A stretch of DNA of 64,000 nucleotides from assembly GCA_000507305.1 (NCBI GenBank), contig DF241731.1, positions 1 through 64,000 of the forward strand, in the 5' to 3' direction. Source of the DNA: Breviolum minutum Mf 1.05b.01. Lineage: Eukaryota > Sar > Dinophyceae > Suessiales > Symbiodiniaceae. The notes under the pieces are model-generated. The model worked only from the letters and a program-made list of their open reading frames with translations, made no database searches and was not told the DNA's origin. Below, in pieces: positions 23,830 to 34,959 of this stretch (within the stretch, counting starts at the first letter, position 1; each line of letters opens with the position of its first letter). The translations under genes and the position numbers were made by a program.

Positions 23830-26399
23830 TGCATCTACACCAATGCTGGACAATTAGAAATATGGGGGACATGTTTCGTTCAGCCTCGTTCTCTTCTTGC
23901 CCAAGCCCCTGCATCAGCTCAGAAAAATCAAAATTCAAAGTCACATAGAGTCATAGAGCGCAGTCTGAGTCCCAGGCGGCTTCAGTCCATCTTGTTTTTC
24001 GTAACCCAAATCAACCTACCAGGTCAGCACCAGCAAGTTGATTTGCTTCCCAAAAATGGTGACAAATCATGACATCATGACATGTTGTAAAATTCAGGTG
24101 ACCTCAGCGGCGCTTGGGTTTCCTCCAAGGATCCAAAGTTTGGAAACGGTTTTATATATTTTGATATGCATCCGACGGTGACATCGTGACATCTGTTTGA
24201 TGTTTCCATGCTGTGGCTTCAGTCGGCCTATTGACAAGCTCACGGCCTCTCGCTGAGGGCACAACCATGAAAAACATCTTCAAAATCAGAGCGAGTTTAG
24301 GTTGAATGTTACTGCGATGTCAACAAGCCAATCAAACAAAACAAAGCCCAGAAATATATCTTAAACAAGTGAAGCAACTAAGGCTGGGTCCGGCAAAATC
24401 AGCCCAGTCAGCACAATCCTTTCAATTTGTGGAGTTTTCCCTAAATAGAAGAAATTGTAATGTTTTTGCAGCGGAATAGGCGTTTTTTTGCGATGATGTA
24501 TTCAAATAGCCCAATATTGAACTATCCATATATATGTATATATATATATATACCTATTTGATTATATTTATATGCATGTATTTATATATAGTTTGTTTAT
24601 TAATACACTCTTGTTTTAAGTGTATATTTATGCATACGTGTGTGTACGTGTGTCTCTCAGTGCCCTCTCCCCTGCAGAATTGCGCTGTCTCCTGCTATCC
24701 AATCTTTAATACGTAGGAAAAAAGGGTATATGGTTATTCAAGATATGTGCTAATGAATATGGTAAAGGATTGCTTTGTCTCTTGCCTCTTGCGGTAAAGG
24801 AACGCTGGATCTCTTACAGTCGGCGTTTCTCTTACAGTCTGCTGCGAGAAAAAGATAAATGACTGTGCTTGTTGAAAACATTACTTATATAGTGAAGGTG
24901 GTTAAGAAAATGTGCAAATTGATAGCTGCTTTTGCCTTTATAATCGATATAGAAATTTCAATCTCAGGCACCTCCGCGAGTTTTTTGATAAAATCTTCTG
25001 CTCTCTCTGAACAGTGCCAACCTTATGCCAAGGACCACATCTTCAAATCTGAGAATGCCAAGTGCAACGATGTCTTTGAGCAACGAGGTTTTGGCCAGAA
25101 ATGTGTTTGAAGTTGCTGCCTTGGTGGTTTCGCATCACATCAAGACGTCGGAAGATGCCCCAAACACTGAATTTACAACTTCGATTCAGCTTGAAATGTA
25201 TAATATTTGAATACGAATATGACTTCGCACATATGTATATACATATATACATATGATATACATATGCATGTGTACCCATTCCCAGAATACGAATTCAGCC
25301 AAGTTTCAAATATCATCAGAGCACAGCACAGATTGCCCCGTCGCCTTCCAAGATAGTCGAACTCAGTCAACTCTTGACACGATATTTTGATGCTACCAGG
25401 CTTGGCATATAGACCAATGTACACCAGAACTGAAGCTGCCTAGAAGCATGTTGCTTGTTTGCCTGCAAAACAACGGCAAGAACCCTTCAACTTCAGCAAA
25501 AGTGTTTGGCCGGGCAATGTCATGTTGCACCAAAATGTGGCTCGAGATGCAATTCATTCAAAATCGAGGCACCTTTGCAAACAACATGGCAATCGTTTGC
25601 TCTATCCTCGTCCCAACATGAAACAACCGTCCATGAGTAGCAAGGAGAGTGCACTGAGATTGGTCTTTCTTGCGCTCTTTGGATGCGTTCTTTGCCAGTG
25701 CGTGGGCTTTCAGTCGGGCTGGTTGGTCTTCTTCAAGACATAACGAGAGTAAATGATACGAAGAGCACCAACATCACGTTCAGAAAATGTCCTACAACCA
25801 GATCGTTGCTGTAAATGAGTCTCTTCAGCACTATACTTTCATTCTTTCATTTCCCACCGCCTAGACTCGCATCCCTTTCAAGCCAAAAGGGACTACATGT
25901 CAGCACATGGCCACAAATCTTCAAGCTGAACAAGCACAGGGTGGACAAATCAAAGGCTGACAAAAAACCAGGTACTTCAACTTCAGCAAAGGTCACCTGG
26001 TCAACCCCCTGTTTTCATCCACATTCACCATCTTTGATCTCATCATTGCTACTAATCATGAGGTTTTCGTAAACCTTGGCCAAAGTCAAAGGAGTCAAAT
26101 GAGCCAAGGGAGAACATGAATCAAAAAACGTGAGACAAAAAGTGTCTCGCTCTCACTCAAGCGTCTTGGCATGACCTTCTGGAGTGGAGTCAAGAATGTA
26201 AATGTTTCAGCCGAGACGCATCCCAGAAGAAACACAGGAGCTCTACGAAAGCTGACCTGCACATTCTACAGTTGAAGACGTAAAGACACTCTTGGAATAT
26301 AAAGAAAGCCCAGGCCAGCATGTGTGCGTGCATTTGTCTGTTGCCCGGTCAAGTAGGTTTGAAATCAGGTCGAGTTGCCGATAGTGTTGCGGAAGGTAC
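23830..26399. other. no supportable gene; one signal-peptide-like start
   Basis: AT-rich DNA with an (AT)n tract at 24525-24555 and TATACATA repeats at 25230-25265. On the plus strand at 25618-25743 a short frame starts MKQPSMSSKESALRLVFLAL and continues with a hydrophobic run. This could be a first exon with a signal peptide, but nothing downstream supports it. Confidence 0.3.
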
Positions 26400-26543
26400 C
26401 TGCAAAGACCAGAAAGACGAAAATCACAAGAAACGACCAGTCTGCACATCGTGACAGCTTCGACAGCTTGTGCAGCTCTGCCTCTGAGTAAGGAAGATGG
26501 CTGCAGGCCAAACTTTCCAAGAGTTGACGACAACCTTCAGAAG
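26400..26543 (-). CDS. candidate exon with membrane segment
   Basis: The 144 bp between a TCTCAG acceptor and a GCAG|GTACCT donor encode a segment including SEGCRQLLESLACSHLPYSE, a helical LHKLSKLSRCADW stretch and then a hydrophobic SFLVIFVFLVFA, which could be a membrane helix. A second frame is also open across most of it, so the choice of frame rests on composition. The gene is not identified. Confidence 0.3.
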
Positions 26544-29500
26544 CTGAGACAAACAAACAAAAACCTTGGCCAAGGGAAGACGGGAAGACTAAGGAAAACA
26601 AAATTGCCATGCCAGATGCAAACAGGTCACCTTCGGTAGGTTTCTTTGGACATTCGCACGCACCTTCACAAAGCAGCAAATGGCATCACTTGCTTCCGCT
26701 GGTCACATGCTCAGCTTCTATGCAAGCATGCGAAGGGGACAAAAATGTCAAAGGTTCTAGGAGCTGCTCATCACATCCATTGCTTTTGCGTCAAAATATC
26801 CTACCAGTATAGACCCCAAATAGGAAGGAAAGCAAACAAAGAACCATTGTCTTGAGCATTAGTAACTAGTAGTAACGTTAGTAATGGAACATATGGCACA
26901 AATCCAGAATTTCTGCGATCAGGCACCCCTACACTTGTTGTTGCTAAAGCTACGTAGGGCGTAAGACCATCTCCCCTTTCTATCAAATCCATCTCCAGCA
27001 TCGCGGCAGCAAAACAAACTCTAACTGCTTTCGTGCAACAACTACCCTTTGGCTACGTTTACAGCCTACATGTTCAGATTTCCCACGGTACACGGAGCCG
27101 TTTTTGGCGAGCCTCCACCCAGCGCTTGCCGCTCATCATGCCGCTGGCTACCTAGAAATGGATGTCAAAAATATTCAATAAGTTATGGATGACAAATCTC
27201 GACACATTTCTGCCACCAAGTTGCAAAGCAATACCACACCATGATCGGCCTGAAGAAGAGCTGATCCTCCGCTGTCAGCATGCAAAATCAAATGCTATGA
27301 ACTTGGGCTGTCAGGGCAGTCCAGAGCAGTCTTTAGAAGAGCTCTGCCAGGCCTTGAATTTTGCGCACACGTCTCTTCACCGACTGTTTCGCAAGACGGT
27401 CCGACATTAAATCCAATACACTCACAGCCGCTTGATTGAAGAAAGACTGTGTTGAGCAACAACATGAGCCAACATAGAACATCACATGATTGTCATATGT
27501 AACAAAGATAAGAAACAAAAGTAACAAGTGGTTTGGGCAACAATGAGGAGACAAGCAAGGAGAGAGTTGTGGAGACGAATGCATGAGAACCAAAATCCAC
27601 TGACCTGGCCCGCAAGCAGCAAAAGAAAGGGGACGAGTATGCAGATAACTTGGGACAAATGAAAATGCCAACGGAGGATGGACACCACCGAGGCAAAGAG
27701 AGACAAAAGCCCAAGGAAGTGGACACACATCCACCAACACCAAGGCGGACACATCTAGGTTGCTTTGAGAATCGGGGAAAAAGAATTTGCAAAAACAAAA
27801 AATGTCACGTGGAGAAACCAATCTGAGAATGGAACCCAAGCTGCGCGTCGAGCATTTCAAACCAGAAGTGCGAGAATGGTGGCGCAGCCTTTCAGTCTAA
27901 ATCACATGAGAGACGGATGCCCAAAAAGACATAAAACAAACCAACAACGAAAACTGGTTGCCCATGTAAAGTAATATATATAGTGATTGATTATGATGAG
28001 TATATATGTGTGTATATTTACAAATACATATATAGGGAATATAAGCTTTAAGTACCGAAGCAAAACACACCAGTTGTTCACTGGCGTTGCCGCGTGTACC
28101 ATGTTTTGGTTCGCGTGGTTTTGGCGAGTAGTGTAGCTTCGATTCAGCCATCTTCGAAGGGAGGGTCCGTGAGAGGGCACATCAGAAAGCTAGGGCTTCA
28201 AACCAACTCCACAAGGAATCAACCCGATTCACAATGTGTTCACTCCCATTTCTGACTCACCAGATCGCTTCAGCACCTCTGTCTATATCATTCTATATCT
28301 ATGCCTGTGGCACTTTTCTGTGCAGCCAATGTTGGATAGACATCAAGAAAGGACCCCTCAAAAAACAGTGCACCACTGCGCACCTGCAGAGTGAAGCTCA
28401 AAATCTCTTTCAAGCAGAGTTTTTTCCTGACATGAAGCGAAAATGGGAAAATATGATGAACTGATGCAACTTAACGTAACACTCCCTTTGCTTCTGCACA
28501 GCCAACTCAAAGTCAGTAGCAGGGTCGCAGGTCGCGCCTTATGACCTGAGCTACCACCTTGGGGAACACAGAAAGTTTGGCCAAGGCAGTGCTTGGCAAC
28601 CAATGCTGCTTGCCACATTGCCAAGCTGTAAACTGTCAGTTTCACAGTTCTATAATTCATTGTCAACTAAAATCCAACGCATTGCATAGGAGATGTTGAT
28701 CCCTCATTGACAAAAAAACCAGCTTCATTTTACCCACTAAGTGAAGAGTAGGTGCGCGACACTACTGCATGCAGCCAAGATTGAGGATGTCAGAGCCTTT
28801 GTTGTAACAGGTCTGACCTGAGCACGAGTCAAAGCACTTATATCAATATATACATATATTGCACTATACACAATATATCTATATATACATATACAACTAA
28901 GGTCTTGTATCTGCAGCTTCGCAAAGAAACGCCCTCGCCTGAATCTGCAAGTCATACCAGTTGCCAAACGCCACTAGCCTCTGTAGCATGACTCTCACTA
29001 CTCTCGTTAACCGTTAACCATACAATCACTTCTTTCCGCTTCATACCATTGCCAAAGTTCGCGGCTCCTTCTTCATTAGGCCGCTCTCGACATTGCTTTT
29101 TGTAAGTTTACTGGACTGGACAGCGTCAAATGTCAAAGCAACGAAATCAGAATCTATATCTATCCATCTATCTATGTGTATATATAAATATACATGGATA
29201 TTATATAGAATGGGAAAGGCTTGTGTCACACCTTTGTTTTCCTTTGCACCATGCCCAAACATTGTGTGGCCACTACAATGTGTGTCTCCAAAAACGTGAT
29301 CCAGTTCTTGTCTATTGATATCAGTGTTTTGAGCCATTGATAGCTTCAATTCAGCTCAATGCAACTTCAACATGAATTTGCAGCTTGCAAATCACTGCAT
29401 CACCAGGCGCTAATCGTGTGAACATTTGCAAGCTCAAGGTATCGAGAGCCCTTTTTTTGTAAGATGCGTCCAAACTGCGCAACGCAAGAGTCTAATTGCG

Positions 29501-31390
29501 AGATCTGCTACAATTTGAGTGCCTGTCCAGTCTCGTGTGCGCCACTTGATGCACTTCTGGGTCACAAGTCACAAGTCATGGGGAACCAATTAGATAGACT
29601 CGTGGCACGGCAACACGGCACTGGAAAGTGTGAAAAATGCTTGGACATGGGCAAGGCATTCGCCAGGCATGTCACATCCCGCGACAAATCCTCGGGCCTT
29701 CAGCGTGCTCACCATGATCTCAAACCTCGTGGTGATTGCACTTCAAGTAAATTGTGGTTGCACGAAACAAAATTCGCATCAATAGTGATGAGGCAATGAA
29801 AGCACTAAAGGCAACTTGGTTCTGAATTGGTTCACATTTCCAACTGAGGGTGTCACGGCACTTTGACTGTAGATAAGGCGACCCCCATACTGAAGTTTCC
29901 TGTCCAAGCTGAATATTGAAGTTGTAACTTGTCTGGGAAATAAGCCTACTTGTTGAAATTAAATGAGTGACGAAAAGCAAGTCCGCTCTGCTGAACTCAG
30001 CGCAGTTTTTTCTTTGTTTTCTTCCGCCGGAAAGCGATTCTCAGGTGAGACAAAGTCAACAGAGGCAGTAGGGCTCCTTGGCAACGTTGCAAAAGAAGAA
30101 CTATTTGATGGGCTGGGAAGGGAGTCAGAAAATACAAGCAAGAACGCACCTGGCCTAGAAATACGGTGTTTCAGCAACATGCCTAGCACCATGAAAGGCT
30201 TGCCGCGTTTAGGCTGTGGAATGTTTGCTCTCCAGTGCAAAAAGGCAAGTTAAACAGCTGACGTCCGTAAAACACCAAAAGCGCCACAGGCATAAACATG
30301 AATTGACATGAACTATGTAACAACTGTAACATGAATCATGCCATATTATGGTGTACCAAAACTTCTTGCCTTCTTCTTTTTCTTTTTCTCGCCAGACCTT
30401 GCGAGAAAAAGCTCACCGCTCACCGCCCAAGACACTCCCAAACACTGCAGCTGGGCTTCGGGCGAGTTTAGGTTGGCCTGCTGGGTTGAGGACACTGAAA
30501 CAATGGGGGATATCCAGGACAGCAGAAATATGCAGTATTGAATGATTGATGTGCTTAATATATGCTATGGTAAGTTCAATCTGGAAGCACGCAAGCGCAT
30601 GATTCTTCTGAGCTCTCAATGCTCCAAGTACTCCGAATCTTTTCAAGTGGGACACCAGCTGAAACAACTTTGCATTCAGCTTTGCATTCCCATCCTTGTC
30701 TGCACTTGGTAAGGGTTCTGGCCTCAGACAAACGTGAGTATTCGACGTACTTCTATTGCCAAACTTCCAGGCAGCACGGAACCGATATGACTCGATATGA
30801 GACCAACTTGTCCCTGGTGAGTTTCTAAACATGCCAAAACTTTGCTCACTGTGTAAAAAGCACTTTGGAAGATTCTCGAGAGAGTATAATCTGTGGAACC
30901 GGTCTTGACAATTTGTTGTTGCGTCCAAAACGATACTGACATACTGGCTTTACCTTGGACCTCTGTGAACCGTTGTGAGCTGGGCTGACGGCCCTGGGAG
31001 GCTGTTCTTTGATCCAACGCCTGTCCTGAAAATGTCCCAAACTCAGACATCCAACAGAACATCGCATTTCGAATATTGGAAGGCTCTTGTGCAAAGAAGC
31101 AAGTGATTTCCACAGGGCAAAAAAACAAAACGAGGTGTATATATATATAAATAACATTGTGTTGAATGCCCAGTAGTTGGCTATGATGTGTTGTTTGTTT
31201 TTGTTTAATGCGGTATGAATTTGTATGCCTGCTTTGACTCGGTCTAGGAAAAAACCGTGCGATGCAGTTCCAGGACCCCAAATCTCAGGTTCAAACTTTG
31301 AGCCCAGAGCCTGCCTCGGGTCCGCAGCAATATATATATATATATGTATGTAATATCTATATAATATCTATAATATATAAGATATAATAT
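26544..31390. other. no supportable gene
   Basis: AT-rich DNA with (AT)n and TATATACA tracts near 27975, 28840-28890, 29155-29205 and 31325-31390. Several minus-strand frames of 170-185 codons (27333-27860, 30413-30928, 30724-31281) have no recognisable domain and cross AT repeats. A 96-codon plus frame at 29963-30253 and its minus-strand mirror both look coding by composition; one may be an exon, but I cannot choose between them. Confidence 0.35.
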
Positions 31391-31516
31391 TTATTATCAA
31401 AGTGAAACAGCCAGTGCAAAAACAATCAACATGAGATTCACTGAGGCTTCCGCTCTTTTTGGCACCACTAGGTGATAAGTGGGGCGAGCTGATTCCCAAT
31501 CCCCAATCCGTTATCA
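31391..31516 (-). repeat. b2 terminal repeat of the DIRS-like element
   Basis: 126 bp starting TTATTATCAAAG and ending CCGTTATCA on the plus strand, identical base for base to the copy at 31753-31878. It forms the downstream end of the element. Its inner edge pairs with adjacent sequence in a short hairpin (31501-31528). Confidence 0.9.
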
Positions 31517-31528
31517 AACGGCTTGGGG
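31501..31528. repeat. short hairpin at b2 / spacer junction
   Basis: CCCCAATCCGTT (31501-31512), a four-base loop, then AACGGCTTGGGG (31517-31528). The arms pair at 11 of 12 positions. The right arm is absent next to the b1 copy, so this structure is specific to the terminal unit. Confidence 0.7.
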
Positions 31529-31561
31529 TTAGGCTATACAACATCAGTCATGTTGTTGTTT

Positions 31562-31628
31562 TTCAGTGGTGGGTGGGCGGGCGAAAAACAGCAAGAGAGC
31601 GAGAGGCTCCCACCCACCCACCACTGAA
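31562..31628. repeat. 20 bp stem-loop overlapping the edge of a2
   Basis: The left arm at 31562-31581 (TTCAGTGGTGGGTGGGCGGG) is the reverse complement of 31609-31628 with one mismatch, around a 27-base loop. The right arm lies inside a2 and is also in a1. The left arm lies in the 61 bp spacer and is not in a1. Confidence 0.75.
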
Positions 31629-31752
31629 CCGAAAAGAAGTTGGCAACTTGAAATGACTGGACGACTGATGCAATCTTTCCTTCATGAACTCAATCTATTC
31701 AGTCTCAGTTTCTCTTTTGTAAATAAAGCTACATCAACAAGTTGAAGTGAGC
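31582..31752 (-). repeat. a2 repeat of the DIRS-like element
   Basis: 171 bp copy of the 182 bp a1 repeat at 38929-39110. It lacks an 11 bp direct duplication (AGCAAGAGAGC) and is otherwise identical. It contains AATAAA on the plus strand. Confidence 0.9.
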
Positions 31753-31878
31753 TTATTATCAAAGTGAAACAGCCAGTGCAAAAACAATCAACATGAGATT
31801 CACTGAGGCTTCCGCTCTTTTTGGCACCACTAGGTGATAAGTGGGGCGAGCTGATTCCCAATCCCCAATCCGTTATCA
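31753..31878 (-). repeat. b1 repeat of the DIRS-like element
   Basis: 126 bp, identical to b2 at 31391-31516. It begins 18 bp after the pol stop codon on the minus strand. Confidence 0.9.
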
Positions 31879-31896
31879 CCCCATCTCCATTTACAT

Positions 31897-34800
31897 TCAG
31901 GGATAGGTACCAAGAGCCAGAGAAGCAAGAAGCTGGGCATTCGCAGCTATCCTGCTAGCTCCCATTTTGAAACACAAGTCGAAACAACCTCTGGACGGTC
32001 CATCACTCACATTTGAGTGGGTAGGAACCCTGCAGAAGTAGGCAGTCACATTCAAGCTGCTTTCCAGCATTGTGCCTCTATGGAGCATGTCCTCTGCAAC
32101 TAGTGAATCTGCAGAGCCGGCAATCCAGCAACTCTTTGCAGCTTCATTATCAATGAAAACAAAAAGGAGCTTGTCTTTCAAAGTATCTCCCCAAACACTG
32201 AGAGACACTAAGTAGGGCAAAATCTCTGCCTCAAACACCAGTTGCTCTTTCACATTCTTAGACCAAGCCGCCGTCACTTCATCAGACAGCACCTCGCCAA
32301 AACACTCTAAAGCCTGGCCAGATGAATTGAAGAGAACACCACCAATCGAAGTGCCACTCCACTCTTCACCACTGACTTTCGGAGAGCATGCCCCATCAAG
32401 AAACAGAAACATTGTCTCCTTGCAAGATGTGTCGATTCGACGTGGCTTGCCATGCAAAACTCTCTCCTTCATCCATTCTAAGCTATGCAACATTTGGGAG
32501 GAAAGAGGCCTCTGCACTTTGCCCACGAGAGCAGCCGATCCAATCACCCGCAGCGCAGTGTTAGCATGGCGACCAAAAATCTGCGACTCAGCAAAAAGCA
32601 AACGTGACCTCATGCTCAATGACTCAGCAGGAGTGATCGCTCCAGCAGACACAACGTCAGAGATCCTGGACTGCAGCTCTAGCTTCCGGCTCTCTGTGTT
32701 GTCCACCTCGAAGAAACCATCTTTGGTCCCACGAAGATCTAGCTGCACACCCAAAGCCGAGAAGACTTCGCTGAATGGAGCGTCCTTGTCAGCCCCAGTT
32801 GAGAGCTCCCATCCAAGAGCTCTAAAAAGAAGCCTGACAAACATATCAGTGCTCTGCACATCCTCCGGTCTGCTGATGCAGATGAAGTCGTCATAGAAAG
32901 ACGTCCAGGACAACATGCCCAAGGTCGTCCCAAGATGCTTGATTGACCTGGAGATCCTCAGGAAGGCTGCCACAGCAGCTGTTGCACCAAAAGGCAAAGA
33001 CTCCATGCTGAAGACCATTGGAGCTTGATGCTCCGGCGACCAGACAGCTATCCAACCCAGATGCAAATGGTCCTCCTTGATGGCCAACTGTCGGTAGGCC
33101 TGCCTCAGATCGTAGGTTTTTCCAACCAGAGCCTGCTTGCCGCCAGATCGAGACATCATCTCTTTGATCATTGCAGCGCACTCGTCGATAGCATCGACCT
33201 TCAAACGCTCAGGAAGAGAGGTTGACATGTTGACGCCCGATATCGACAGATCGTCGATTGGACGAAGCTGATTTTTCTGTCTCAATCCGAATCTTGGCGA
33301 AACAAGTGCTCCTCGTGGAAGATCACTAGCAGGAAAAGGACCTTTGACAAATCCCAAGGTGACCTCCTCGCAAGTGGCATCCCAAAGCCACCTGTCTAAC
33401 TCAGGGTCACCACTACTCTTCACCGCCGCCAGCGTCCTCCTCGAGAAAGATGGGATCATGTCGTTGAAAGCCTCAGGATGAATTTCTGGCATCTTCAGTC
33501 TGGGAGGAAAAACACCAGACTCAGGAAGCCAGCCATTCAAAGGAAAACCAACCGTCATCTCATCAGCCACCTTAGCATCTTCGTATTTCTGATGCTCCAG
33601 CAGCCGCTTGAAGAGGATCAGCTTCTTGTTGCACATCACCCTCCTCAAGTGCTCAGGCCAGCTTTGGTGAAGGGCATCCTCCTCAAGCTTGACTTCAGCC
33701 ATCATTTTCATGATCATGTTGGCCGACTTCAACCTGCACTTCCGAAGCTCCAGACTACCTCCCTTGAAGGTGACATCCAAAGCCACCTCCAGCTCCTTTG
33801 AAAGTCTTGCAGGTTGGTTTGTAGGGTGCACCAGTTTGCAAGCCTCCATTACAAAGTCCTCTGGTTCACGAGGTATCCCTACTATGACATGGCTTGTCTC
33901 AGGGTGCTTTGTCTCACACTCACCCCCAGTATCATTACTCACAAAGCGCAAAAGACGACTGCCTGAGGGAAAAGGTGCATCAGAAGGCAGTCTTGGCTGT
34001 GGGGGCAACCTTTTGAAGTCCTTGTACACGTCGATGTTGATCTTGCTAGGCAGCAGAAAATCAGTCATGACGGGAGGAACTCTGTGAACTCTGTGTCCAC
34101 GAGGTTGAACCCCAACCACAGTTCTGTTAACATAGTCATTGTTCAGGGTTGGGTCATGATGCCACTGAGCAAGAGTCTGTGGTAATGGTTGAAGCCCAGA
34201 CTGAGTAGCGTAGGCATCAATTGCAGCTGACCAATGTGCTGCAAGCTCTGCATTGTAAGCACATTCTTCAGCTGTAGCAAAGGTGTTGTTGGCCGTCAGA
34301 CCCCAAGGCTCATGTTCATGTTGGCCGTCGCAATCTCTTTGAAGTTGCAGCATTTGCTTCACCGATGTCCAAATGGCTGTTCTCTTGGCTCTAGGTGCGT
34401 TGAACATGCATGTGTGAAAAGCAAAGGCTGTCAGTTCGGCCTTCAGCTCCTTGTGCAAACTCTGGAAGGGGTCTGTAAGCCACATGAGACTAGATGAAGG
34501 ATTCTCCACGGACCAGCCCACACCTCGAGCATGGAGTTTAAGGATGGTTCTGCATGTCCACTGATATAGCGCATTTGCAAGATTGACTCGCTTCTGCTGC
34601 CCCGGAGTCAAACCTGAAAGCCCCATTGGTCTTCGAATGCTTCTAAGAGGCGGTGGTCCATGTCTACGCCTGGACAATCGTATGGAACGAGCTGCTGAAG
34701 CTGTTCCACAAGGTGGTGCAAAATGCACATAGAGCAGGTTACCTTTGGACAACAACTCGTCCAAAATTTTCACCTGCTTGGGCGACAAAATGTCGATGGT

Positions 34801-34956
34801 CAAAATTGGAATTCCCTTGCACGACCGATGGTCCACACTAAAAACTTGAAAACCCAGCTTACGAAGGCTCTTGCTAAGCCGTGCCTTGCCACAAAAAACT
34901 TCCACACAAAGCACTTGATCGTAGCGAAGACCCTTCAGCTGCGCAATGTTCGAAAG
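31897..34956 (-). CDS. pol: methyltransferase-like, reverse transcriptase, RNase H
   Basis: A continuous frame of about 1,020 codons begins straight after the gag TGA. At the N-terminus lies a C5-methyltransferase-like domain: VEVFCGKARLSKSLRKLG (SAM-binding motif I), YVHFAPPCGTAS (motif IV with the Pro-Cys pair) and GWSVENPSSS (Glu-Asn-Pro motif). The reverse transcriptase follows with QLRPIDDLSISGVN, motif A in YDLRQAYRQLAI, motif B in SMESLPFGATAA and the catalytic SFYDDF at about 32890. RNase H then shows MFLFLDGACS, a Glu in VFEAEILPYL, VFIDNEAAKS and THSNVSDGPSRG. All catalytic residues appear present. The first possible initiator in the frame is a GTG at 34914; there is no ATG near the start, and the frame is the same as gag, so synthesis as a gag-pol readthrough product is likely. 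In described DIRS elements the methyltransferase follows RNase H; here it precedes RT. Confidence 0.9.
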   Translation of the reverse strand, partial: LSNIAQLKGLRYDQVLCVEVFCGKARLSKSLRKLGFQVFSVDHRSCKGIPILTIDILSPKQVKILDELLSKGNLLYVHFAPPCGTASAARSIRLSRRRHGPPPLRSIRRPMGLSGLTPGQQKRVNLANALYQWTCRTILKLHARGVGWSVENPSSSLMWLTDPFQSLHKELKAELTAFAFHTCMFNAPRAKRTAIWTSVKQMLQLQRDCDGQHEHEPWGLTANNTFATAEECAYNAELAAHWSAAIDAYATQSGLQPLPQTLAQWHHDPTLNNDYVNRTVVGVQPRGHRVHRVPPVMTDFLLPSKINIDVYKDFKRLPPQPRLPSDAPFPSGSRLLRFVSNDTGGECETKHPETSHVIVGIPREPEDFVMEACKLVHPTNQPARLSKELEVALDVTFKGGSLELRKCRLKSANMIMKMMAEVKLEEDALHQSWPEHLRRVMCNKKLILFKRLLEHQKYEDAKVADEMTVGFPLNGWLPESGVFPPRLKMPEIHPEAFNDMIPSFSRRTLAAVKSSGDPELDRWLWDATCEEVTLGFVKGPFPASDLPRGALVSPRFGLRQKNQLRPIDDLSISGVNMSTSLPERLKVDAIDECAAMIKEMMSRSGGKQALVGKTYDLRQAYRQLAIKEDHLHLGWIAVWSPEHQAPMVFSMESLPFGATAAVAAFLRISRSIKHLGTTLGMLSWTSFYDDFICISRPEDVQSTDMFVRLLFRALGWELSTGADKDAPFSEVFSALGVQLDLRGTKDGFFEVDNTESRKLELQSRISDVVSAGAITPAESLSMRSRLLFAESQIFGRHANTALRVIGSAALVGKVQRPLSSQMLHSLEWMKERVLHGKPRRIDTSCKETMFLFLDGACSPKVSGEEWSGTSIGGVLFNSSGQALECFGEVLSDEVTAAWSKNVKEQLVFEAEILPYLVSLSVWGDTLKDKLLFVFIDNEAAKSCWIAGSADSLVAEDMLHRGTMLESSLNVTAYFCRVPTHSNVSDGPSRGCFDLCFKMGASRIAANAQLLASLALGTYP

Positions 34957-34959
34957 TCA
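34957..34959 (-). promoter_or_regulatory. possible readthrough stop codon (TGA) between gag and pol
   Basis: The gag stop TGA is followed in the same frame by 14 sense codons (starting CTT TCG AAC ATT) and then the methyltransferase motif, with no stop until 31897. TGA followed by CT is a leaky context in other eukaryotes (the best-known stimulatory hexamer is TGACTA). Readthrough is inferred. Alternatives are a GTG start at 34914, a recent nonsense mutation, or a coding stop unique to this copy. Confidence 0.5.

Noticed and set aside
27333..27860. 175-codon minus frame
   Set aside because: No domain and uneven composition; only its last 30 codons look exonic, and there is no phase-linked neighbour.
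30413..31281. Minus frames of 171 and 185 codons
   Set aside because: They overlap each other, cross an AT repeat and show no recognisable motif.
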